A DNA stretch of 64,000 nt from Pseudisothecium myosuroides (lineage: Eukaryota; Streptophyta; Bryopsida; Hypnales; Lembophyllaceae), in NCBI GenBank assembly GCA_951799445.1, contig OX637290.1:27150987-27214986 (forward strand), read 5' to 3'. Shown piece by piece: positions 10,668 to 21,912 of this stretch. How positions within the stretch are numbered: the stretch's first letter is position 1; each line of letters starts with the position of its first letter. The notes beneath the pieces are model-generated. The model was not told where the DNA came from, ran no database searches, and saw only the letters and a program-made list of their open reading frames with translations. Made by a program: the position numbers and the translations under genes.

Positions 10668-13600
10668 CAACATCAATTCAGAATTAATGCTTAATTTACT
10701 ATAACCTGTATATCACTAAGGTATCAATGCATATTGCAGTATCATTAGGGCCATATGTGCATAATAAAATCTAATCTTAAAAAATTAGAGATATATAATC
10801 AGCGTAAAAACAATGTGTATATTTATTTATTATAAAAAATATAAATAAAACTCGACCAATTCTATGACAAGATACTCGTACTTGAATATGAAATCTAAAA
10901 AGAAAAAAGAGGATTTTAAAAAAAAAAAACCACTAGTTGGCTAGGGAGATAACGATATTTATATATTACCACGGCAGTTTGATGGACGTCTCCCACCGTG
11001 GCAATTTGTTTTGAACTTTGAACCATCGCCCTTCAATTACCAACCCGACAACAAGGGTTCAAACTTTCGGCCATTGTTGAAGGTGCCACCCTCTAAGCTA
11101 GTGACAAGATTGACAAGAAGCTACTGACTACCACGATGGAATATATTTTTTTGCAAAGTGGCTCCCGCTCATGATGGTCTTGGACTTTTGCAAATTCTAT
11201 TTTGGTTGCTTTTATGTTGTTTTCACCTATCAAAATCTCTAGTTCAAACTCACTATATTGAAGGAGGAAGGCGGATTTGAAATATTTTAGATATAGGTCT
11301 CACATTAGAAAAAGAACAGGCCCTATGGAAGGCTGCATGCCTTTGCAAAAAATGAAGCAAGAAAAAGGCCTATGTTTATTGCGGGCAATACAACTACTAT
11401 CATTGATGGTTGCAATTGCCTCAACTGTGTGGCTCCAACTGAAAGTTTTCACGTCTTGCTTGAGATTACTTAAGCGCATTCAAGCTCACTCAGCTGGTGA
11501 TTCTACCAGATATGCACACCTTAAATGTATGCCTAAAAAATGCTCACCAATGCGCAGTTTTTGCTTTTTTTTTGGACTTTGACATCTTTTGTACCTTTCG
11601 AATGTCTTTGAGCCTTCCAAATTATTTGTCTTTTGAATTATTATTGTTGTTTTATTAATTATTAATTATTATTGTATATGAAATATTCTCAGTATATGAT
11701 TTCTAAGTATTGATTGGAGGTGTTTTTTTAAATTTTCAAATGAGAGAACTTCAATCTATGAGGTTTCAAATGAGTGTCCAGTTTCACACAAGCGGTCTTC
11801 AAAACAATTGAGATACCTTTTGTAGTGTTTGAAAATTCGTGAAGCTTTGTTAATCAAGTCCAGATCACGATCTGTTCAACCTTTGAGCTTTTGGATTAAG
11901 TCTTTTGCACAACCTGGATTTTCATATGAATAAAGTCTCGAATTATGAGATGTACTAGAGTTTGGACCAAGAATACTTGAAATCCAACGATCTGTTGCCA
12001 AATTGAAAAAAAAATTTGAGCTTCACCTCAGGATTTGGATCGGATGGCCGGTTGATTTTGCACAATTGTAGTATGGAATCAACATTAAATTCTTTACTAT
12101 TTTCATAATTTGGATACTTCAAATTATTTAAAAAAAAAAAATTTGTTCAATAATCATTGGGCGGACGTTTCAATTTGATCTGCTCTTCATTATCGAATTG
12201 TGCCTACTTGTTATTGGGCGTCTCTTGATGTGGAATCCGGACTTTCAATCTCATCAAAGTTTCAGGATTCATTTAGTGTATTGACACTCACAAGTTAACT
12301 GTCGATTGAAATTTGAATGTTTGCTCATTTGTTTAATGGATTAAAATGACTGATTAAGTTGGCTCATGTCTTGAAAAATAATCCTACAAATAAAGGCGCA
12401 AAATCTAGCTATTAGGATCACTTGCAAAAATATGTACTCTATGAAGAATCCTTCTTTTTTGTGAAAAATAAGTAAGTGAATCTTTCCTTAGAGTTGATTT
12501 TGCATCAAGAACAAGGACTCATCTTCGCCATCTACAAGAACACAAAGAGTAGCAAAGCATAGATGACACGGACGAGGCAAACAAAATCAAGCCTAAAGGC
12601 ACCGAAGTTGAGTAGCAAGGGAGGTGCCAAACTTTACGGAAAAGCCAAACTTCACGCGCAAAGTAAAGACCTCTGGATGTCATACACAGATGCACTGTTG
12701 CACGATGATCGTCCAACTGTTTCATTTTTTTCCATTTGCGAGTAGAACCACGATAAAGAATTGGGCAGGTTGTGGTTCTTGAGGCCTTGCAGTGGGCCAA
12801 TTCCTTGCCTAATGATTTGCTTTATCAGAGAAGGACAAGGGTTTCCTATTTATTCTACTTCCTTCTTTTATTCCAAGCTCACTTCATGAAGGGCGAAAAT
12901 ATGAATTTCTTATTTTATTATCTATAGTTTTAAATCAACTTTGATTGAGGCGGAAAGGGAAAAAAACAAAGAAACTAAAAACTAGATTATATAGCAAAAT
13001 GAACAAAAGATTTTTTCTCTCCTCATGTCTAACAATGCCATTAAGATCCTATTTGACCGCATCAAATTTCTCTCAGTACCGGTGACATTGATTTTTTTTT
13101 TCTAAATCAAGATCTTTTCTTGATACAGATAGAGCACTTGTTCATATAATTTTGGATCTAGGTCAAATGACAAGCATTTTAGGTCATAATCCATATGTCA
13201 CAATCTTAGGACAAGATGCTACTACTCCCAAAACAATAAAAATAGACTGTGTGCTTAAAAATAGTCGTAGCAAGAGACTTTAGGTGTTCATGATTTTTCA
13301 AATTATACCGTAGATCACTGAGAAAAAATTGCAAAAATTGCATTCAGAAATGAATCCTACAAATTATTTTTTTCAAGATGCACACCGCTTTGAGATATTG
13401 CATATTGGCCAAACTCTAAAATGGAATCCACCGATGCAACATACTTGGAAACACTGCCAATATATGGTACGGAACAATCACGCAAATCCTAAAGAGTTTC
13501 ACAGGTTAGTATGATTACAAAGAGTAAATGATTCACAGTTGAAATACGAACAATAAAATAACTTGAAATGAATTAAACAATCATCCATTTTGCAAGAGGA

Positions 13601-13740
13601 CTATGATAGAACTATAATTAATACACTCATTTCTAATGAAACATCATCGCAATAGAAAAAATGCACAAATGCGAAGGAATATTGTTTAGTATTGACTATG
13701 GTTGGATTGATCCTTAACTAGCATCTTAGACTCTTCTATA
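10668..13740. other. Intergenic, no gene seen
   Basis: No supported gene. Short ORFs (for example 11,277-11,582 and 12,519-12,800) show no domain and overlap on opposite strands. Several poly-A runs are present (near 10,915 and 12,130). The stretch 13,300-13,740 could be decayed downstream sequence of the phosphatase pseudogene. Confidence 0.5.
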
Positions 13741-13744
13741 GCGT

Positions 13745-14577
13745 CTATAAGTTCATTGTATTCTTGCGTATCCTGCTCCTCAACCAGCATCTACCGTCCA
13801 ATGTTGTCATTCTTTCGAAAAAACAATAATCCATGACCCTTGGTGCTCTACAAACGTCTAATTCAAGGCATAAGCTCATCCACCAAAAAAGTGTCTTTAC
13901 AACCATCTTCTTCCTTCGACCACGAATCTGAAAGCACAACGTTTTCAGGCTCGTTGAGAATATACTTCTTAGAGTTGTTGTCCACCATAATAGTATTGTC
14001 AATAGGAAATTTTGAGTTCTGTATATCGAACAGTTTGTCCAAAAGTTTGAGGAATATATATCTTTGTTGGTTCCCTTCACTTTTAAGGTTGTGATGGTTC
14101 CTCATGAACCCCTACACTTAAGGTTGTTGCAAAATTCTTGCCCAAAGATATTCTATGGTGTTTCTAATCCTCTAAATAGATACTTGCATATGAATTTTGT
14201 TGTAGAACTCATCATGGACTTCAAACTAAAATGTATGCGACTGTGGCTAATTCTTGAAGAAATTCCTTGCAATGAGATCGAACATACATGGCTTTTGGAC
14301 CAATAGATATTTGAAAAACGCTAAAATGTGCCTCCGAGAGATTATTGAAGACTTTGTCCTTAGGAAGATTTTTCTTTTCTTTAGATATACAAAGGATCCT
14401 ATTTAGATCTAGGATGACATTAAGCCACCTTTTTCTCGGTCTGGACACAAGTGGAAGAAGATTAGGCTCTTGTGCTGTACTAATACGGATTTTAGAAAGA
14501 TCGCTCCTCTGTTCAAACAAAGATAGAAAAATGGAGTGACAGTTATTAGTAAACATTTTAGCACTGACTAGAAACAC
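13745..14577 (-). pseudogene. Broken NIF/FCP1-like HAD phosphatase
   Basis: On the minus strand the piece from 14,577 contains LNVILDLNRILC, which fits motif I of plant NIF-like phosphatases (normally a DLNG-type motif), then YVRSHCKEFLQELATVAYI, which fits the block before the conserved Trp-Ser-Ser. Here that Trp codon reads TGA. After further shifts, the minus-strand frame at 14,105-13,863 gives TIMVDNNSKKYILNEPENVV and KDTFLVDELMP, matching the late HAD aspartate motif and the closing Leu-rich block. In functional relatives this fold removes phosphate from Ser/Thr of proteins such as the RNA polymerase II tail. At least one stop and several frameshifts are present, and the motif I residues are altered (Gly to Arg), so this copy is dead. 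The family call rests on motif order, not on a search. Confidence 0.6.
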
Positions 14578-15067
14578 AAATCAAGAGACTCAAACACCAA
14601 AAGACCCAAGAACATAGATCTCCATAGATGTGTATTTCAATGAAGAAAAGTTGATGACTTACAATTTCTTTAGAAGGATTCTTTAGCGCATACATTATTT
14701 GCTGGAGGCGGTATGTGAATCTCCATGAAAATATCATTTGTGATTCTCAAATCAATCTCCATATCATATTGCAATTCGATTTTTGAAGTGAAACTTCCAG
14801 TTCATGGTCAAGTTTTTAACCAAAATTTGGATGTTTTGATCTTGAAACACATGAAAGGCTCTTCGGGAAGGACACATTTGTGGGATCAATAGTAGAAGGT
14901 AGAAGATGTTGGGGCACAATATCTACATTAAAAGAACTTGCAAATTTTTACAAGTGGACAAAATATTTTGTTCACAATCTAATGCACATAAATGTCGATT
15001 TACATTAAAAATCATCAAAAAAAAAATCACATTTACAATTTATGTATATGTAATTATGGATTTAAAT

Positions 15068-15480
15068 TTAAAATATAGTCAAAATAAGTGCATGAAAAAG
15101 GAAATATGAATTCACATTTTTGACCCCCGAACTCATTACAGGAGTCTGAAGGTCGTCTGACTGGTACAGTGCCTTAGAAGGACTATGCAACATTGAATCT
15201 AGTTCCATGGATGGCCCAAGAAGAACATGAGGGGCCAGCTCACTCATCCTAATAGTTGAAGAAGAAGAGTTCCTTGCATGTAGAGTTCCCTTGATATAAT
15301 CTAGCAACTGAGCGTACTCAATCCTAGCACGCTTCCTTTCCTTAGATTGTTGTTTCTCAAACTTTTCATCTTATCTTGCATCATTTTCATATATTCCATC
15401 ATGGTAGGATTTGTCGATTGATCCTTTGTTGCATCCAACTTCCTCTTTCCACAATCATAGTTTAAAGAAGGGGATCGAGA
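15068..15480 (-). pseudogene. Possible upstream exon remnant of the phosphatase locus
   Basis: Two adjoining minus-strand frames read SLNYDCGKRKLDATKDQSTN followed by a MMEYMKMMQDKM helix, then ARIEYAQLLDYIKGTLHARN and a Ser-rich tail, broken by one shift near 15,300. The composition is more protein-like than the flanks and the orientation matches the phosphatase remnant. The frame is cut at 15,481 by the terminal LTR of the old gypsy element. Linking it to the phosphatase gene is inference; it could be an unrelated decayed gene. Confidence 0.3.
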
Positions 15481-15819
15481 TGTAACGGACAGGAAAATGT
15501 AAGACAAGACAAAATAAGACAAGATGGTTTCTGGATAATAAGACTTGATATTACAATTCAAGAAGTGCAAGACTAGCGCTAGAGTCAAGAACTAAAATCA
15601 AGAGAGTTGTTGTCAAGACTGAGGACTATCTCAGCCTCGACTCCTATATATACTACTAGCTAGAAGGTTCTTCCAAAAGTTTTCGCTACCTAGGAAGCTT
15701 CTCAAGAAACTTTCCTCTAGCTTGGACGTCCCTCCAGAAACTTTCAAAAGTTTCTCCTACTTGGGAAGCTTCCTCCAACTACAAACTTCTTTGAAAAAGT
15801 TTTAATTATGTCTGGAACA
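15481..15819 (-). repeat. 3' LTR of the old gypsy element
   Basis: On the plus strand it starts TGTAACGGAC and ends CTGGAACA. Immediately inside it, the minus strand has a GAGAAGGGGG-type polypurine tract, which fixes it as the 3' LTR. It is ~339 bp, shorter than its partner. Confidence 0.8.
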
Positions 15820-15989
15820 TCACCCCCTTCTCAAGCGACGAGCTCTAAGAAGAGCTCAAGTGATCTTTGTTCTATATCTACAAGAAATCAAGAATGCGAC
15901 GAACAATATTTGCAACATAAGTTATTCGCTGATCTCTAGACAAAGATTGGACATGATTACTTAGCCAACAATTGTGACCTTGACTTCCT

Positions 15990-18730
15990 TCTACTGGAAG
16001 AAACTCAAAATATTGCTCCATATTGAGGCCTTCAAAACATCCTTGAAGGTAATTTTTGGTCTATTAGGCTCAAGTCTTCTAATTTGCAGTAAAATCACTA
16101 AAGTTCGAGCGTTCCGTTGAAGATTACCATGCCATGGCCGCTTGATACGTGGTTGTTTTCGTTGTGCCGAAGATTCACCTTCTTCTTGAGGTCGTAATGG
16201 CGGAGAATCTGTGAGCTGAAAAAATTGGTGCGGCAGCTGTGATATAGAAAGCTCAAGCTCGGGCTTGGCAGTGTGCTCAAGATTTGTAGAGTCTCTAAAA
16301 ATCCTCCAATTAAACATATTGAAGTTTTTGTAAAGGCTAATTAAAAACTAAAATTTTCTATGACTAAAGTGAAGACTGTCTCTTGAATGAAGATTGTCTT
16401 ATTTGTTTCAACCCTCCCTTCTTTATATCCAACTTCAAGTGGAGAAGCATCTCAAAGAAGCTATTGTTTAGATAGGTTACAGTTTATTAGGATAGAGTCA
16501 GCGAAATTTATGAATCTTTTGCGGCGCGTTGACCAAGTTTGCTGTTGATTTCCATGTACGTTTATTAATGTCGTATCCACTCCAATGTACCAAGTATTGC
16601 AACTTGCCGCGTTTACATCGTGAATCAAGTATTTTTTTCCACCTCATATTCTTCATGATTATTTATTTAGATGGAAGGCTGTGGTAATTGGCTTCTTTCT
16701 GGAAAATTAAACTCTTTATGCGACGTAAGAAAAACAATATAAAAGACCAGCTGTACTTTCATAGATGTTGAAAACTCCAATCGATAAGCGATGGGATTGA
16801 TTTTCTTTTGACTGAAAAATGAACTCAGCCGACAATAATCTTTGTCACATGGTCGTGTAGTCTGAATATTGCGTCGAAGGAGCCAAACTTTGTCACCAAC
16901 TTAGAATGGAGGTGATTCTTTGATCGACGCGTCTACTTATGTCTTATAACGATCTTGAGCTTCTTGCAAATGGAATTTCATCTTGTCATGTAGCTCTGAT
17001 AATCGCAAGGCCAAGTCTTTGGCTGCCGAATTGTCCACTTGAGAAATGTTGAATAGATCAGAATTTGTAGTAATATCTATAGTTGGCATAAAATGAAGTT
17101 TAACGAGTAGAAGTGTGGATAATATTGTTGTATGCGAACTCCGCTAATGTCAATTGTGAACTTCAATCATCTTGTTGATAGTTGATGGTGTAATGTAGAT
17201 ACTGTTTCAACACTTGATTTACGCATTTTGTTTGCCTATTCGTTTGAAGGTGAAAGGCAGAAGAAAGTTTTATATCCACCCTCAAGGTTTCAAAGAAAGA
17301 CCTTCAAAACTTGCAAATAAATTGAGATCCTTGGTCTGATACAATATTATTTGGCAGTCCGTGATATCAATAAATATTATCCAAAAAGAGCTTCCTAGTT
17401 TTGTTGCAAATGTTTGTCTTCTTGCATAGAATAAAATGTGTTATTTTTGTGAGCCTAGTTACAATCATGCATATGGAATCAAAGATTTTTTATGAAGGTA
17501 AATCTTCAATGAAATCCATGAGAATTAAAGATGATGGCCGTTTCAGAATGCATAATGGTTGGAGGAGTCCATGCAGCCAATGTCGAGGGTTTTGAGATTT
17601 TGAATAAATGTCACAAGTAAATACAAAGTCCTTGACGGCCTTTCACATTTGGAGCCATCAAAAATCTCGAGACACAAACTCTAATGTTTTGTTGAATTAA
17701 AAATAATCAGCAGCAGGAAAATCATGTTGAATTTGAAGAACTTGAACACGCAAGGGACCTTTAGAAATTTTGTTAACGTTCTTCAAGTTGTCCAAAATTT
17801 GAAATTGTCGCTATCATGGCGAGATCGACGCTTGATGTTAAGAACTAAAGAATCTAAAGTCAATACTACATGGACTTGGATAAGGAACAAAGAATCAAGT
17901 TGCATTGCCATAGTTGTTGCTCGAAGATGGAATTGCTCTGGTTTAAGAAAAGTTGTTTGTTGTTGGTCATAAGCAGATTTTATTTCTTTTGGTATCAGAT
18001 ATAATCTTTGAGACAAGACGTCTTACAAGCCTTGTTGCTTCCCAGGACCATACATGATAATGAAGTTGAAGCAAAATAAAGACATATTCCAATGAATTTA
18101 ACGTCTATTTAAAACGCGACCAAACATAAAATATTTAAGATTTTTGTGATCTGTATATATAGTTAACCGATGTGACGCACCTTCAAGTAAATGGCGCCAT
18201 TTTTGAAACGAGCCCACAATAGCAAAGAGTTCCTTGTCGTGAATTTCAAAGTTAATTTCAGTAGCCCAAATTTTTTTTTCAAATAGAACGTGACTAGATG
18301 AAGTTTACCTTCTTTTTCTATTTGCAAAAGAATTGCTCCGAATGCAAAATCTAAATAATTTGTTTTCATATAGAATGGTTTCAAAAAGTCTAGATGGATT
18401 AAGATTGGAGGCATCTTAAAAGCTGACTAAAATGTTGAAATTTTTTTTCAACTTCAGGTCTCCAATCTAGTTTATCTTTGCATGTTAGCCGGGTTAAAGC
18501 AACCGTTACTTGTGAGTACTTTTTGATAAAGATCCGATAGAAGTTGGCAAATCTAAGGAAACATTGTATATCGCATACTGTTCGAGGAGTTAACCAGTCT
18601 TTAATAGTTTGAATTTTTTTTAGATCCATTAATCAGTTGGAGATGATGTATCCAAGAAACTCCACATGCAGTTGATGGAATACGCATTTTTTAATTTGAT
18701 ATATAATTTAGCGTCTTGTAGCTTTTATAG
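15990..18730 (-). pseudogene. Old gypsy element: RT end, RNase H, integrase remnants
   Basis: From 18,730 downward the minus strand encodes KKCVFHQLHVEFLGYIIS, QTIKDWLTPRTVCDIQ and FANFYRIFIKKYSQVT (RT thumb and connection), then HLDFLKPFYMKTNYLDFAFG (RNase H, with the expected Asp region), then an integrase with VSDQGSQF (second Asp) near 17,350 and HLQTNRQTKCVNQ near 17,230. The codon exactly 36 residues after the second Asp is AAA (Lys, 17,226-17,228), where the catalytic Glu is expected. The Trp of the intervening KFW-type motif reads TGA. Further stops make it non-functional. Confidence 0.75.
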
Positions 18731-20002
18731 CACAATGTGAGCTCCCAATTCGTCACTTGGGACTCATAGTCTTCTTTTTTCTTAGATTGTACAAATTAAG
18801 TCATAATTATATACAAAAAGTCCTAAAAAGAGTGTAAAACCAAAATGGACATGTTACATACCAATATGCCCTTTGGTCCTAAATAGCCTTTTCTCCTTAG
18901 AATAGTCCTAAAACCCACTTGTAAATAGGTTGGAGCCATAGAAGTAGTGGGAACTAGAAGGTTTGAGGGTTCTTACCCAAAATAGCCTAAAATCACTATG
19001 CAAGTGACCAAGCTGGGCTAAATTGGTCTGAGGGAAGTCTAGGGAGATTCTTAGATAGATTCCCCAAGAGAGGTTTCAGTTTCCCCATCCCATCGACGAA
19101 TAGTAGAAACCCCAATTGTTAGCTTGCAGGTGTTACTTTCGCAAGACAGGCCAGTGGAGGAATCTACGGTCACCGGATTGTGATCCTGGTTCTAAACCAT
19201 ACCGGTAAGTCAAAAGCGAAATCCATTCGCCAAGATTCCCCCGTATGCGGAAGATTCCCTGACTGCCGGTAAACCAACGGAGGTATTTTTTTGCCCTCCG
19301 TACCAAGACATGCAAGATCAAGATGTGACCTTGCAAATCTCTTGGAAAACCCCATGAGAGGTTCCCCAAGAAGTTTCGAAATTTTCTGGATTGAAGAATA
19401 CTCCTTCCGGACAGTCAACCGCCTAAAACCACGATGGGAAATTCACGATAATTACCCAGGTAGCGGTAAAATCTCACTAAAGATTAGGATAGTTTTTTTT
19501 ATGCTAATAACGCGCCCCGACGAGTTTCATGGTGTTTCGATAGCGGGAGACGGCCGAATCACCGACATTCCTTTGAATTATCCACACGGCGGGATTTACG
19601 CGGAGTTGACCGGCGTCCCGGGAGCACACGAAGTCGGAATGAAGTTAATGAAGGGTCTTTTCTTACTCCCCAAGACCTCCCAGACCACCCTGGCTAGTCA
19701 CCTTTGTCAGAAAAGGTAACCTCCAAAAAGTAGATTTTTACCTCTTTTACTGACTCCAGTTGGCGATAGTTTACGATGGAATTTTGGGGTTGGAATAGGG
19801 GGAAGAAGAACCTCAAGACTAAAAATGGCCTTCTGAAGCCAATGGCGCAATTGGTTTTTGATTTGGAGTTAATCTCCAATAGTTAGAGTGTTGGACCAGC
19901 GTAAAACCCAAACTACGTGAAAATCCTAAAAGATAAGGATGAAAATCCAAGTTGATAGGGTTACCTAGGTTAAAAGAGGGGAGGTGAGGGCCTTGGGAAA
20001 CC

Positions 20003-20012
20003 TATAAAAAGG
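20003..20012 (+). promoter_or_regulatory. TATA box of the 4.4-kb LTR
   Basis: TATAAAAAGG, ~1.27 kb into the LTR, before the pyrimidine-rich CTCATTTCTCTCC. It sits at the same place as TATATAAGG in the solo LTR, supporting a conserved core promoter for the element's transcript. Confidence 0.65.
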
Positions 20013-20935
20013 CCCTCATTTCTCTCCAAAACCACCCCCATTTATGTTTTGGGTCCGTGGGTCCAACTTATGTTGGATTTTTTGGCAATTTTAGCCAAAA
20101 GCACTTCCACGGTGTTTTGAGCACGTGGTGCTCCGTTGTTGTTCTATTTTCAGCTTTTGAAGGTCTTAGGGGTCCTTCTTCCTTTGTGTCTATGAGTTTT
20201 TGAGTAGTCTTGGGTATTATTTGGCTTATTTTTGAGTCACTTTGGTCACTAACTTGTTAGTTGAAGTACTTTGCTTGAAGCACTAACTTGCTTGGGAGTT
20301 CTTTGAGTTTTGTCCTGATTCTAAAGTTCCCTCCGCAGTGCCTTCGCTTTGCCGCCCACTGGGGGGGTCTTTAGTGTTTAAGGATTGTATTTTCCAACCC
20401 GTGTGTCTAGATTAACCTCCGAGTGTTTATCTCTCAGTCGAGGAACTCTTTTGCTCTCTCTAAGAATCCTTGGCATGTGGTCCTCCCCCCGTACGATGGA
20501 GTTGTGGGCCCCCCAGGGTGGTTATGTCCTAACGGTTTTCTTCCTCTTTTGAAATTGCTTGTGGTCACGTGGGCCCTCCTTGTTGACAGCGAAGCTTTGA
20601 CTATTAACCCCCCCTAGTCCTAGAGTGCGTGTTAAAAAAACCCGCCATACGGCGAAGCTTTGAACCTACGGGTAGGGAGAAATCCTAGAGTTGGTGTTAA
20701 ACCCAACTCGACGGCGAAGCCTTGATCTCCCCAGAGAACTCGGTTCAAAGTTTAGTTTCCAAGACAAGCTTGGAAACTCTCAAAGTTTAGCCTCCAAGAA
20801 ATAGGTTCCACGAAAGGGTAAACTCCCCCTTAGGGGTAGACTAAGTTAGGCTTAGAATTTGGAAAAAAAACATTATCATAACCCCCCCCGGAAGTAGACT
20901 AGGTTAGGGCTTAGAATTAGGTGAAATTATCATAC

Positions 20936-21250
20936 ACTCCCCGGCTCCTCGACAAGCAGCTGGACTCCGACCCCCGGCGCCTCTGGACTCCCGACTCCCC
21001 TGGCAGCCCCTGGACCCAGACTCCCCGGCGAGACCTAGACTCCCGACCCCCGGCGAGACCCTGGACCCCGACTCCCTCGACAGCTGGACTCCCGACTCCC
21101 CCGGCAGCTGGACCCCGACTCCTCCGGCAGCTGGATCCCGACTCCCCCAGCAGCTGGACTCCTGATCCCGGCAGCAGCTGGATTCCCGACTCCCCGGCAG
21201 CAGCTGGACTTCCGACTTCCCCGGCAGCAGCTGGACTCCCGACTCTCTTG
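20936..21250 (+). repeat. GC-rich minisatellite inside the LTR
   Basis: Imperfect units of roughly 25-36 bp built around CCCCGGCAGCAGCTGGACTC and CCGACTCC, about ten copies. The Pro-rich frame over it (repeated TPDSPA-like words) and the Gly/Ser/Arg-rich antisense frame follow the repeat and are unlikely to be proteins. At the same place the solo LTR has unrelated GC-rich sequence plus a TACTGGG-type short repeat, so this spot of the LTR turns over quickly. Confidence 0.8.
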
Positions 21251-21912
21251 GGCCAAATCGGTCCTTGGTCTGGTTGTTCCTTTTTTTTTGGTATTTTTGG
21301 TTGATTAGAAAGGATAATTAGGAAAGGAAATTAGGATAGTAGAGGTAGGAGAAAAAAAAGAGGACGACTAAATAGGAAATTAGGATAGTAGAAGTAGGGA
21401 TATCCTCAAAGTGGAAGGAGGAAAATGGGGAAAGTAGATTAGGGGGTACGTGTTGTAGTAGAAATTGTCATTAAAACACACAAACAACCTGCAAAAGCTC
21501 ACACAATCACTCTACATACAACTCACCCAAGCTCTCCACACACCATGACCAAAAACCTTGAGCATCACAAGCAAAGAGGGAGATGAAATAGGAGAGAAGC
21601 ATGCTAGTGGATGGATTAGGGAAATCTCAACTAACAAATTTGGACCACTAAAGGAGTGAGCGTAAGAGTAAAAAAGAGCGTGCCCTTAGGGTGTAAGAGA
21701 AAGGTCAATCATATAAGCATTTGGGAAGGCCAAGGTGTAAGAGGTGTAAGAGCGAAGTCAACGTGTAAGAACTTGGAAAGACAAAGTGGGTTGGTGTAAG
21801 AAGGGGTGGAAAGAAGGAGGAGAAAGAAATTCCACCGCATCTACCACTTCGTTCCAAAATCTTCTCCAATTCAAGAATCACTCAAGGAGCCAAGAATCCA
21901 AGAAGGAGGGAC

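Noticed and set aside
20921..21304. Proline-rich ORF of 127 codons
   Set aside because: It is the translation of a GC-rich minisatellite within an LTR; the antisense frame is open for the same reason.
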